Source: Planctomycetaceae bacterium (GTDB taxonomy: Bacteria; Planctomycetota; Planctomycetia; Pirellulales; Pirellulaceae). Taken from it: a stretch of 41,376 bases of DNA. The notes under the pieces were generated by a model. It was not told the DNA's origin and did no database searches. It was given only the letters and a program-made list of their open reading frames with translations. Positions 15,454 to 23,858 of this stretch are shown one piece after another. Location: positions 1 to 41,376 of the forward strand of contig JAAEMV010000064.1 in NCBI GenBank assembly GCA_024225195.1, read 5' to 3'. Each line of letters begins with the position of its first letter. The stretch's first letter is position 1. The position numbers and the translations under genes were made by a program.

Positions 15454-17703
15454 TTACAATTCGAATTGGAACGTCTCGTTGAAGAGACGAACAAATCGCT
15501 GCCCAATCGTCTTAGAACCAACACGTACTTTAGCGCTACCGGTACTCCCTGGAAGAATTGTGCGCTCTGAATTGGCAAGGGGAACACTAACTCGATATTT
15601 TGTACTGACAGGAACTAAACGCCCTTCGCTATCAGATTCGGCGACAATATTACCGCCGTGATTCGAGGATAGCGACGGAGGCAACTCCACCAGTTCGCTA
15701 GGCGAGATTCGGTCAGTCGCTGAGTGAAAAATGGTTCCGGGAATTTGATTCAAACATAACTCAACCAGCTGCTCCTGTTGAATAAATTCGATTTCTGATT
15801 GATCGACTACCAAAACAGCTTCCATTTTTTCCAAGTCCGGAACAACCTGTCCGACAAAAGTTCCAGACTTAAGATAGGCCCCGATATTTTTCTGATCCAA
15901 AGGCGTACCGTTCCAGTTACCGAGGGTCTCCCGATCATCATCCTGTGCCCGCACCCTTTGCGGAGCGATTAGAAAACCAGAAATTGGAGCTCGAATCGAC
16001 AACCTTTCCCGATCCATCAGCTTCCGCTCATAACTTGCATTAGAAGCCTGAACTGCCACCTCCGCAGACTGCCGGCCTTGGGAAAATGACGCGTCCAACG
16101 CTTCCGATTGCCGGATATTTTTTAACCGAACATAGGAGGTGGCGAGGTGAGTTTGCATGCCAGCCAATTGCACGTCGAGCTGTTTACTAGTGAGTTCTAT
16201 TAGTCTCTGGCCTTCTTGAACATAAACATTTGCCGCGACATCTACCTCACTAAGAACGCCCTCAACGTCGACATAAATATTCCTCGCGTTCTGAGGTTGA
16301 ACGTAGAACTTGCAATGAACGTAATGCGGCAACGGAAATGCAAGCACACCCAGCAAGAGAACTCCGAAGCCAACCGCAGAAGTAACTACGTTTGCTCGTT
16401 TGACCACGCCAAATCTCCCGGGAACAACAAAGAAACGAAAAAGGTTTACCAGCGGCATACCCACTAATCCATAAATTGCCGAAAGGGCAATCATTTGCCC
16501 AACCAACTTAAACCCATATGGCTCAAGCAAGCGGTAGACAAACCAGAAAATCGAAAATGTAATCAGCCATCGATACAACGCCGCCGCGATACTGTAAACG
16601 ACGAAAAACCATTTCTTACGGGCAGGCAAAAATGGATCTGGCCGCGTTTCCATCCCTAAAAACATTGTCCCGCAGGCACGTTGCAAAATAGCGGTCGCCT
16701 TAGCGCGGAGATTGGGAATCTCAATTAGATCAGAAAGGACATAATAGCCATCGTATCGAAGTAGAGGATTCGCATTAAACAAAACCGTACTTACTGAGCA
16801 AATAAAAATAACATTGAGCGCGAGTTGATTTACCAACCCAGGATGACTGAACCACCAGACAAATACCGCAATCGAAGCCAAAATGAATTCAACATAAATC
16901 CCAGCGGCCGCGATCATGGCCCGCTTCCACTTATTGGTAAGCAGCCAGGAATCGCTTACGTTCACGTAAAGACAGGGGGTCAACACCAGGAGCATCAAAC
17001 CCATTTCATGGCACTCTCCCCCGTACCGTTTACAAGCTAACCCATGACCAAACTCGTGAAAAACTTTCGTAATGGCCAACACCAATGCCAACCAGATCCA
17101 GTTACTCGAAGCGAAAAAACTCGCAAATGAGGGTAGTTTATTTTGAAACGTTTCGAACTGGGTAAAAACTAGGACCATGGCTGCCAACCACAGGAGCAAC
17201 GTCGCAACCAATGCCGGAGCTGAAAAAAACCAACCAAGGTAACCGTTTAGCCAACCCAACAAACGGTCTGGATCAAATCCTCGATAACGAATCGCCAGCA
17301 CATTAGTTAACGATTGAAATCGTTCTTGCTTCCGATTCTCCCGACCGCGTTTTGAAAGCTCGTACCCTTGGAAAGGTGCATCAGAAATTAGCAGCGAGTT
17401 GCGATGAAGCATACTTACGAATTGATAGATCTCCTGAATGGTGATCTTCTGCGGAGTGAAACGCGCGTCAAACTCTGCCTTCACCGTTTCCAAGCTAGTC
17501 TGCCCATCAAGCAGCCCGAAGAGCATGTACTCTTCCTCTTCGAAACGATAGTACTTCATCGTTAATGGATCTTTGATGACAACACAGTCTCGTCCCTGAA
17601 ATTGCTGATGCTGAACGGTGACGTCGGTGCGCGTATGCATTGGCAACGGTCGCCCAGCGATCGTTGTTGCGGCATGAAGACCTTTCCCAGACGTCGGCAA
17701 CAT
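15454..17703 (-). CDS. PqqD-like / M50 site-2 protease / HlyD-like membrane fusion protein
   Basis: A 749-residue multi-domain membrane protein. Residues about 25-108 look like a PqqD-type winged helix, the peptide-recognition domain of many RiPP pathways (V-V-I-K-D-P-L-T-M-K-Y-Y-R-F-E-E-E-E-Y). A polytopic membrane domain (about 150-460) carries the M50 zinc motif H216-E-F-G-H220 and the third-ligand motif N312-P-L-L-R-Y-D318-G. The C-terminal part (about 465-749) is an HlyD-like adaptor: a biotinyl-lipoyl-like strand, a helical segment about 505-555, then beta barrels, ending in G-S-T-G-S-A-K-V-R-V. It is second in an operon, 21 bp after the secreted repeat protein. Known relatives act in or beside peptide maturation/export; its substrate is unknown. 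The start could be Met22. Confidence 0.85.
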   Translation of the reverse strand: MLPTSGKGLHAATTIAGRPLPMHTRTDVTVQHQQFQGRDCVVIKDPLTMKYYRFEEEEYMLFGLLDGQTSLETVKAEFDARFTPQKITIQEIYQFVSMLHRNSLLISDAPFQGYELSKRGRENRKQERFQSLTNVLAIRYRGFDPDRLLGWLNGYLGWFFSAPALVATLLLWLAAMVLVFTQFETFQNKLPSFASFFASSNWIWLALVLAITKVFHEFGHGLACKRYGGECHEMGLMLLVLTPCLYVNVSDSWLLTNKWKRAMIAAAGIYVEFILASIAVFVWWFSHPGLVNQLALNVIFICSVSTVLFNANPLLRYDGYYVLSDLIEIPNLRAKATAILQRACGTMFLGMETRPDPFLPARKKWFFVVYSIAAALYRWLITFSIFWFVYRLLEPYGFKLVGQMIALSAIYGLVGMPLVNLFRFFVVPGRFGVVKRANVVTSAVGFGVLLLGVLAFPLPHYVHCKFYVQPQNARNIYVDVEGVLSEVDVAANVYVQEGQRLIELTSKQLDVQLAGMQTHLATSYVRLKNIRQSEALDASFSQGRQSAEVAVQASNASYERKLMDRERLSIRAPISGFLIAPQRVRAQDDDRETLGNWNGTPLDQKNIGAYLKSGTFVGQVVPDLEKMEAVLVVDQSEIEFIQQEQLVELCLNQIPGTIFHSATDRISPSELVELPPSLSSNHGGNIVAESDSEGRLVPVSTKYRVSVPLANSERTILPGSTGSAKVRVGSKTIGQRFVRLFNETFQFEL

Positions 17704-17724
17704 AAAAGAGAACTCCAGTTTCTA

Positions 17725-18417
17725 TTAATTCAACAGTTTCTTTACGTGCGTATGTTGTGTTTCGAAACCGCTGCTGTTTAACCAATTTTGCCATGCGTGA
17801 GCCTGTGGCTCATCGGCTAGTTCAATGGTCAACCAATCTGGACATGAAAATGTGGCGTCCAGATGATTCCCGTGACTATTGGTCGCGACCTCGCAGCCAA
17901 TCATTCTAAGAGTATTTATGATCTGCTTGGCCTTAGCTTCGTCATGCAGATGCACCGTTCGGGACGCTAACATTCGAAAACGAACGGTCGGTTGCTTGGT
18001 CTCAGACGGAGGATTCAATAACACCGTCTCCATCCCTCGGTCTCTACACCAACGCGACCACTGATCTACCAACTGAGAGCTTGATAATTTCATCGATCGC
18101 CAATCAACACAACGATAAAGTACATCAATATGGCTACCGTGTTTTTGAGATTTCACCTCACAACCAATCTTTTCAAGGGTTGCGATCGATTGCTCCGCTT
18201 CTTCTGCCGTACTCGAATGAAGAGTTTTCCACGCCTCTACTCGATACCCCATTTTCATCATGCTTGATTTAACAGATTTCGCCGGTACCAGCGATTTCGT
18301 TGCACTTGGATTGGACTGACTAGCTGCCGGCGTTTGAGCGACCGACTCCTGCCCAATGGCAGTCCCCCCGAAGGAAAATCCAAAGAATGCAATTCCAACT
18401 AAAAACCAGACCTTCAT
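17725..18417 (-). CDS. Secreted protein made of two tandem 89-residue repeats
   Basis: A 230-residue exported protein with a Sec signal peptide (hydrophobic 4-20, likely cleavage near G-Q). I do not recognise the family. It is built from two copies of one domain offset by exactly 89 residues with no indel from residue 84 to 131. Matching positions are I-G-C86-E-V / I-G-C175-E-V, H93-G-x-H96-x-D98 / H182-G-x-H185-x-D187, C103-x-D105-W106 / C192-x-D194-W195, and W120-x-x-W123....G128-x-E-T / W209-x-x-W212....G217-x-E-T. Each copy therefore has two cysteines (disulfide?) and an HGxHxD cluster that could bind a metal or be structural. It precedes the PqqD-M50-HlyD gene by 21 bp, so the two products probably work together. 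Confidence 0.8.
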   Translation of the reverse strand: MKVWFLVGIAFFGFSFGGTAIGQESVAQTPAASQSNPSATKSLVPAKSVKSSMMKMGYRVEAWKTLHSSTAEEAEQSIATLEKIGCEVKSQKHGSHIDVLYRCVDWRSMKLSSSQLVDQWSRWCRDRGMETVLLNPPSETKQPTVRFRMLASRTVHLHDEAKAKQIINTLRMIGCEVATNSHGNHLDATFSCPDWLTIELADEPQAHAWQNWLNSSGFETQHTHVKKLLN

Positions 18418-18635
18418 GACGTCACCCTTCGGAATCCAACTAACTTAAAATACATCCCCGTTCAGAAAGACTTGATTAAGGAATCCGAGTGAAAACGACA
18501 AGGCGACCACACTTGCTAGCACTCACGAAGAGGCCGGTCTTTAGCGCAACTTACCCCGAACAACAGGAACGACATTGTAAAAAAAAGCCAGATTGCTTAA
18601 CCTCCGGCGTCACAAAATCATTTATCTGCAATGCC

Positions 18636-19634
18636 ATGAATCAAACTCCATTGCCGCTCGTTTCCGTCATCGTTCCTGTCTACAACGAAATCGATAATGT
18701 CGATTTGATGTATCACGAGCTGCTTGTAGCCTTGCAATCTCAGCAACGCCCATTTGAAATCGTTCTCGTCGATGATGGAAGCATTGACGGAACGACGGCT
18801 AAGCTCGAGCAAGTAGCAGAAAAAGATGAGCGGGTTAAATTGGTAGTCTTTCGTAGAAACTATGGCCAAACGGCAGCCATGCATGCGGGAATCCAAAATG
18901 CCACAGGTGAGTACTTGGTAACGATTGATGGCGATCTCCAAAATGATCCCAACGATATTCCGATGATGTTGGACAAATTGGATGATGGTTTCGATCTTGT
19001 GCATGGCTGGCGAAAAGATCGCAAAGACAAACTCCTAAGTCGAAAAATTCCTTCGCGGATAGCAAATTGGCTAATTTCCAAGGTAACTGAATTTCCCATC
19101 CACGATCTTGGCTGTACGCTGAAAGCGATGCGTTCTGAAATTGCCCAGCAGATCGAATTATATGGTGAGATGCACCGTTTTATTCCTATTCTTGCCCACC
19201 AACTCGGGGCAAAAAGTGTCGAAGTCGTCACCAATCATCGGGCACGTCAATTCGGTGAAACCAAATATGGAATCGGGAGAACGTTCCGTGTTGTTCTCGA
19301 TTTAATTACCGTCAAATATATGTTGAAATACTTTTCAAGCCCGATGAAGCTCTTTGGCAAACTGGGCCTATGGATTGGCGGCGCCGGCATGGTGTCATGC
19401 ACCACCGCGGTGTTGATGAAGATAGTTTCCGGGGTCGATATGACGGGCAACCCATTTTTGCTAATGGGTATTTTATCCGCAATTTTGAGTGTGCAGTTTT
19501 TCAGTCTTGGGCTGATTGGCGAAGTCTGTGCGAGAATCTATTACACACACGAAAAGCGCACGAATTACCAGATTCGCAATCTCGTAAATTTCCAGCCTGC
19601 CGATATCATTTCGCTTCCGCGAAAAGTTGCTTAA
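18636..19634 (+). CDS. Family 2 glycosyltransferase (dolichyl-phosphate-mannose-synthase/GtrB type)
   Basis: A membrane-bound GT2 that should transfer a sugar from a nucleotide donor to a polyprenyl phosphate. The GT-A fold begins S-V-I-V-P-V-Y-N-E; V-D-D-G-S-I-D-G-T and D-G-D-L-Q-N-D-P give the metal- and donor-binding aspartates. Two C-terminal TM helices are typical of GtrB/ArnC-type enzymes. I prefer the ATG at 18636, since homologues start just before the first strand. A GTG at 18489 with AAGGA upstream would add 49 atypical basic residues and cannot be excluded. The gene is alone, divergent from the repeat-protein operon. Confidence 0.9.
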   Translation: MNQTPLPLVSVIVPVYNEIDNVDLMYHELLVALQSQQRPFEIVLVDDGSIDGTTAKLEQVAEKDERVKLVVFRRNYGQTAAMHAGIQNATGEYLVTIDGDLQNDPNDIPMMLDKLDDGFDLVHGWRKDRKDKLLSRKIPSRIANWLISKVTEFPIHDLGCTLKAMRSEIAQQIELYGEMHRFIPILAHQLGAKSVEVVTNHRARQFGETKYGIGRTFRVVLDLITVKYMLKYFSSPMKLFGKLGLWIGGAGMVSCTTAVLMKIVSGVDMTGNPFLLMGILSAILSVQFFSLGLIGEVCARIYYTHEKRTNYQIRNLVNFQPADIISLPRKVA

Positions 19635-20024
19635 TCGCAATGGGAACCGGTCAGCGGCCCCTACCGAGTGGGCTGGAGAAATTCAGCTAAAAATAGCTAG
19701 GCTTCATTCTAAGTTCTGAGCTCTTACCAGTCGGGAACGAATCTCGTCTGGTTTATAGAGGGTAACTTGGCACTGATCGGCGTACCGTCATTCATCCACA
19801 CGCTAGAGATGAGCTCATTGCCGGCCCAAACCAATCTTTAAAAACAAACGTTCATCGCTGACTGCCATCCGGTAGGGGCCAAACGACGGCATCGCCTAAT
19901 ACCGGAATGAACCCCTCAGTTTTTATAAAAAAGACCGGACGCAGTTGTTTGCCCTACTGCACTAAACAAAAAAGCCTTAAAACGTAGATCCTGAAAAACG
20001 CGTTATTTTAAAGACGAAACCATT
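19635..20024. other. Intergenic region; no gene seen
   Basis: A 390-bp stretch between the GT2 gene and queA. It should carry the queA promoter; no clear Shine-Dalgarno precedes the queA ATG. GGCCCCTACCG (19656-19666) has an exact inverted copy at 19870-19880, about 200 bp apart; its meaning is unknown. No tRNA or ORF of quality was found. Confidence 0.5.
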
Positions 20025-21098
20025 ATGAGTGCTGAAACGGATCTCGATCGCTTCCACCACGCTGATTATTACGATTACGATTTACCCAAAGAGCTAATCG
20101 CCCAGAATCCGCTAGACAATCGCGAGGATGCGCGGTTATTGACCGTCAATCGAGGCCAAAGTGAAATTGATCATCGACACATCCGCGACCTCGGCCAACT
20201 GATCAATCCCGGCGATTGCCTGGTGCTAAACAACACCAAAGTTGTCCCAGCCAAACTCGTTGGCTTTCGAACGCTTACCAAAGGTCGCTGGCAAGGCTTA
20301 TTTTTGGAAGCCGATTCCAATGGAAACTGGCGGGTTCTGTGCAAGACTCGCGGCAAGGCGAAACCGGGCGAGATGATTACGTTGCAGGACAGACACGGAA
20401 CAGAACGGCTTCAACTCGAACTTGTCTCCCGTCTGGAAGATGGTTCCTGGGTTGTTCGCCCTCATACCGACGAAACGACCCAAGACACTCTGGAACTCAT
20501 TGGCCGTGTGCCTTTGCCGAATTACATTCGGTCCGGCAACATGGTCGATGCCGATTTAAAAAACTATCAGACTGTCTTCGCAAAAGAAGCAGGCGCGGTT
20601 GCTGCCCCCACGGCAGGCCTGCATTTGACGAAGCCACTTTTATCGAAACTGATCGATAATGGAGTCAAAATTGCCCAAGTCACACTTCACGTCGGCATTG
20701 GGACATTCCGTCCCGTCTCTGTCGACAATCTTGCCGATCATCAAATGCACTTCGAACGTGGTTCTATTGATGAAAAGTCAGTCACCCGGATCCAAGAAAC
20801 CAAAGCAAATGGTGGGAGAGTAATCGCGGTCGGAACAACCAGTGTCCGAGTGCTTGAAACTGCAGCGAGTGATGGAACGCTGAAACCGTGGGCAGGCGAA
20901 ACAGAGCTGTTCATCCGTCCACCGTACCAATTTAAATCAGTCGATGGTCTACTCACCAACTTCCACTTGCCTCGCAGCACCCTGCTTGTGATGATCCGGA
21001 CATTTGGCGGTGACGAATTGATGCAACAGGCTTACCAAGCAGCGATTGAGGAAAAATATCGCTTCTTTAGTTATGGCGACGCGATGTTAATCACCTAG
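20025..21098 (+). CDS. queA: tRNA preQ1(34) S-adenosylmethionine ribosyltransferase-isomerase QueA
   Basis: Transfers and isomerises the ribosyl part of SAM onto preQ1 at tRNA position 34, making epoxyqueuosine. The 357-residue protein shows the family blocks: Y-D-L-P-K-E-L-I-A-Q-N-P at the N-terminus, V-L-N-N-T-K-V-V-P-A-K-L, P-L-P-N-Y-I-R, G-A-V-A-A-P-T-A-G-L-H-L-T, L-H-V-G-I-G-T-F-R-P-V and near the end T-N-F-H-L-P-R-S-T-L-L. Length is normal. It is monocistronic and convergent with the ketosynthase-like gene. QueG, the next enzyme, is encoded at 32614-33753. Confidence 0.97.
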   Translation: MSAETDLDRFHHADYYDYDLPKELIAQNPLDNREDARLLTVNRGQSEIDHRHIRDLGQLINPGDCLVLNNTKVVPAKLVGFRTLTKGRWQGLFLEADSNGNWRVLCKTRGKAKPGEMITLQDRHGTERLQLELVSRLEDGSWVVRPHTDETTQDTLELIGRVPLPNYIRSGNMVDADLKNYQTVFAKEAGAVAAPTAGLHLTKPLLSKLIDNGVKIAQVTLHVGIGTFRPVSVDNLADHQMHFERGSIDEKSVTRIQETKANGGRVIAVGTTSVRVLETAASDGTLKPWAGETELFIRPPYQFKSVDGLLTNFHLPRSTLLVMIRTFGGDELMQQAYQAAIEEKYRFFSYGDAMLIT

Positions 21099-21156
21099 AT
21101 CTCGTTTAGCTCAGCCGTTTACTTTTGCTCAATACTTAGATCGCACAGGTTAGCGA

Positions 21157-22410
21157 TTACCGCAAAACAACGGAGGCGATCTGGCCGGTCGAAGAAAAGC
21201 TCGATTTAAAGATGACATCCGACTTTAGTGGTGTCGTCTCTGACTGAACATTGATTTGAAAATCAGGGTCGAGGTTTTCACAATTAATGGTCGCCGGACA
21301 AACCCCGAACTGCTTGGAAAGCACGCCACCGATCAACTCGATGGTCGACGTGCCAGGCCCAACATTTCCAAAATTACCTTTATGAGCGACAACGGGTGTG
21401 TCCGCACCAAAAACGCGATTAATCGCGACCGCCTCATCTCGATCTCCCTGAACGCTTCCGGAGGCGTTCGCGTTAATCAGATCAACTGACTGAGGTGATA
21501 GCTCCGCGTGCCGCAGGGCAGCCCGGTAGTTATCTCCAATCGCCGTTTCAAACTCATCGCTGCTTGCATTTTGATAAGATCGAGACCAACCGGCAAGCGT
21601 TGCTAACGGAGTTGCTCCCCTTGCCTTGGCATGCTCAGCGGACTCCAAAACCAATGCCCCCGCTCCCTCGCCAACGACCATTCCATCGCGGGAGCCATCA
21701 AACGGGCGGGAAGCTCTTTCCGGATCAGCTACTTGTTTTGTCAGTTGCCCCGCGCCGCGACAGAGCATTGCCGTCAACGCCATTTGAGATCCCGTACCGC
21801 CCGTCAAAACGACATCCACTGCGTTACGGCGTATCAGATCAGCAGCTTCAATTAAAGCCAACAAACCGGATACCTCGCCCTGACAAATAGAGTTGCTGGG
21901 ACCGCGTGCATCGAGAGCGATCGAAATATGGGAGGCAGCCATATTTGGAAGATACTTTAACATCCACAGCGGTTGAATTTCGCGAACGGCGAATTCGCCC
22001 CAGCGATCATGCTGGTAATCTTTGTCGACCGTACACTTTCGAAAGACGTCGGCGACTTCCGCAGGATCAGCGAAAAAGGTCTCCGTCCCAAAAACAGTCC
22101 CGACCCTGTCAGAATCAAGTGAATCTCGATTAATTCCCGCATGGTCAATTGCCATTGCCGCTGCAGCGCAACCAAATTGAATCGGCGCGCACATGATTTT
22201 GATTGCTTTTCTCGGTTTCACAAACTGTTTAGCGTCAAACCCTCGTACGGGGGCGGCAATTCGAAAGGGAGTATTCGATTCCGCAAACGGATCGCGCACC
22301 GATACTCCGCTCGTGCCTGAAATAAGTGAGTCCCAGAACGACTCGATTCCAATTCCAATCGACGAGACAACGCCGACACCGGTGATTACAACTTCTCGAT
22401 TTGAATTCAT
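21157..22410 (-). CDS. Catalytically altered beta-ketoacyl-ACP synthase (FabF-like, Cys-His-His lost)
   Basis: A 417-residue FabF/KAS II-fold protein: V-V-I-T-G-V-G-V-V-S-S at the start, R-P-F-D-G-S-R-D-G-M-V-V-G-E-G-A-G-A-L-V-L-E in the middle. Aligned by eye with E. coli FabF, all three catalytic residues are replaced. Cys163 is Glu179 (in G-P-S-N-S-I-C-Q-G-E-V-S-G), His303 is Asn315 (N-A-N-A-S-G for N-A-H-G-T-S), and His340 is Asn349 (K344-G-N-F-G-N). The active-site lysine (Lys344) remains, and the F-G-G gate loop is S-F-S-S-T-G. The fold is otherwise intact with no frameshift, so this looks like a maintained non-condensing partner, as chain-length factors are in type II polyketide systems. 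The double-GNAT gene lies 145 bp upstream on the same strand. Confidence 0.87.
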   Translation of the reverse strand: MNSNREVVITGVGVVSSIGIGIESFWDSLISGTSGVSVRDPFAESNTPFRIAAPVRGFDAKQFVKPRKAIKIMCAPIQFGCAAAAMAIDHAGINRDSLDSDRVGTVFGTETFFADPAEVADVFRKCTVDKDYQHDRWGEFAVREIQPLWMLKYLPNMAASHISIALDARGPSNSICQGEVSGLLALIEAADLIRRNAVDVVLTGGTGSQMALTAMLCRGAGQLTKQVADPERASRPFDGSRDGMVVGEGAGALVLESAEHAKARGATPLATLAGWSRSYQNASSDEFETAIGDNYRAALRHAELSPQSVDLINANASGSVQGDRDEAVAINRVFGADTPVVAHKGNFGNVGPGTSTIELIGGVLSKQFGVCPATINCENLDPDFQINVQSETTPLKSDVIFKSSFSSTGQIASVVLR

Positions 22411-22555
22411 TCAGGATAACTTGGACAGCGAAACAAATCGATAATTTAAACAGGCACGGTACCCCAGAACGACCGGCGAGCGAATCGACAACTCTACATA
22501 AATTCGATCTGCAGCGATTCAACAAATAAGAAAGTCCTGAAAAAACTGGGAAAAA

Positions 22556-23686
22556 CTACGGCTCAAAGTCATATATTCGATAGGTCTTGTCTCTTTTCAC
22601 GCCACCACGCTCAAGTGTTCCCCGCGAAAGCTTGTTCGACTCGAGAACCCAGGAAAACTCCGCCTCTTGAATTCCCCACTTCAGTACGTCTGGTACCAAG
22701 CGATTCATTAAGACTAACCCAAGTCCCCAACGTTGGTATTCCGGGATCACATTAGTACTAATAAGCCTGATCTTTTTAATCTTTTTGCGACCGAATAAGA
22801 TCCTCAAAAACCCAAATGGGAACAAACGACCGTCAATCTTTTTGATGATTGGGTTGTAATCCAGCAACCCAAAAACGACTCCAACCGGTCTCCCTTCAAC
22901 CTCTGCGATCGTTGTCATTTCTGAAACGATCAACTGCTTGAGCCCTCCGGCAGTCGCCTTCAATTCGCCAGCGGACATCGGAGTGAACCCCCACTGCCCC
23001 GGAAGCGCGGCGTTATAGATATCTAAAAAGTTATCAACGTCCTCCCGAAATCGTTTTTTATCAATCGGACGAACGTCGACGTTAAATCGCTTTCTCGCCT
23101 CTTCCGCGATAAACATCAATTTTGGATCCAGCTCACTGAGCATATCAACATGGCCTAAAAACGCGTACAAATCCTGTGACTTGACGAAACCATATCCCTC
23201 CACCAACTCGCCATAGTAGGGCTTGTTATACGTCATCATGAAAGTTGGAGGAGTGTGAAAACCCTCGACTAACATTCCCCACTCGTAATTCTGGGAGGGG
23301 TTCGCAGGACCTCTCATTAAGAAAATATCGCGTTCGGCGAACCAGGCTTTCGCAGTGTCAAATAGCAGATTGGCAACGTCCTGATCGTCAATTGACTCAA
23401 AAAATCCGAACATCCCCCGCTGCTCTTTGTGGTAATCATTATGGGCTCGGTCGATAATTGCCGCGATTCGCCCGACTATTTCGCCGTCCTTTTTTGCCAG
23501 AAATGTCTGTATCTCAGCGTTGTCATAAAATGCATGAGGCTTGTAATTGAGCAGCTGCCGAGTATTGTCAATCAAGGGAGGAATCCAGTTGGGATCGCCC
23601 TTGTACAACTTCCATGGAAACCGGATAAATGCCTTTTCCTGAGAACGATTGGTAACGGGCTCAATTGAGATTGAATTGTGGTTCAT
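22556..23686 (-). CDS. Double GNAT-fold acyltransferase-like protein
   Basis: A 376-residue soluble protein that looks like two GNAT-type halves. The first (about 55-180) has the D-G-E-I-V-G-R-I-A-A-I-I-D-R strand pair. The second (about 255-370) has E-G-R-P-V-G-V-V-F-G and the acetyl-CoA pyrophosphate loop Q318-R-W-G-L-G323. The N-terminal F-P-W-K-L-Y-K-G-D-P-N-W-I-P-P-L is characteristic of a group that includes E. coli YghO. The substrate is unknown; the neighbouring ketosynthase homologue makes an acyl-group link possible. It is first of a likely two-gene leftward unit and divergent from the epimerase. Confidence 0.78.
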   Translation of the reverse strand: MNHNSISIEPVTNRSQEKAFIRFPWKLYKGDPNWIPPLIDNTRQLLNYKPHAFYDNAEIQTFLAKKDGEIVGRIAAIIDRAHNDYHKEQRGMFGFFESIDDQDVANLLFDTAKAWFAERDIFLMRGPANPSQNYEWGMLVEGFHTPPTFMMTYNKPYYGELVEGYGFVKSQDLYAFLGHVDMLSELDPKLMFIAEEARKRFNVDVRPIDKKRFREDVDNFLDIYNAALPGQWGFTPMSAGELKATAGGLKQLIVSEMTTIAEVEGRPVGVVFGLLDYNPIIKKIDGRLFPFGFLRILFGRKKIKKIRLISTNVIPEYQRWGLGLVLMNRLVPDVLKWGIQEAEFSWVLESNKLSRGTLERGGVKRDKTYRIYDFEP

Positions 23687-23858
23687 TACAGCATTTTCAA
23701 AACGGGTGTACCGGATAAGTTTCGCTATAATGTATTCCTTTGTCGATCGCTTCGACAGACAGGTTCGTACGATAAATAAGGCAAATTAGAAATCAAACAA
23801 ATTTTATCGAACGAATCCCCATCACCTTTCGCTTTTATTCCGTTTTTCGATTTAAGAC

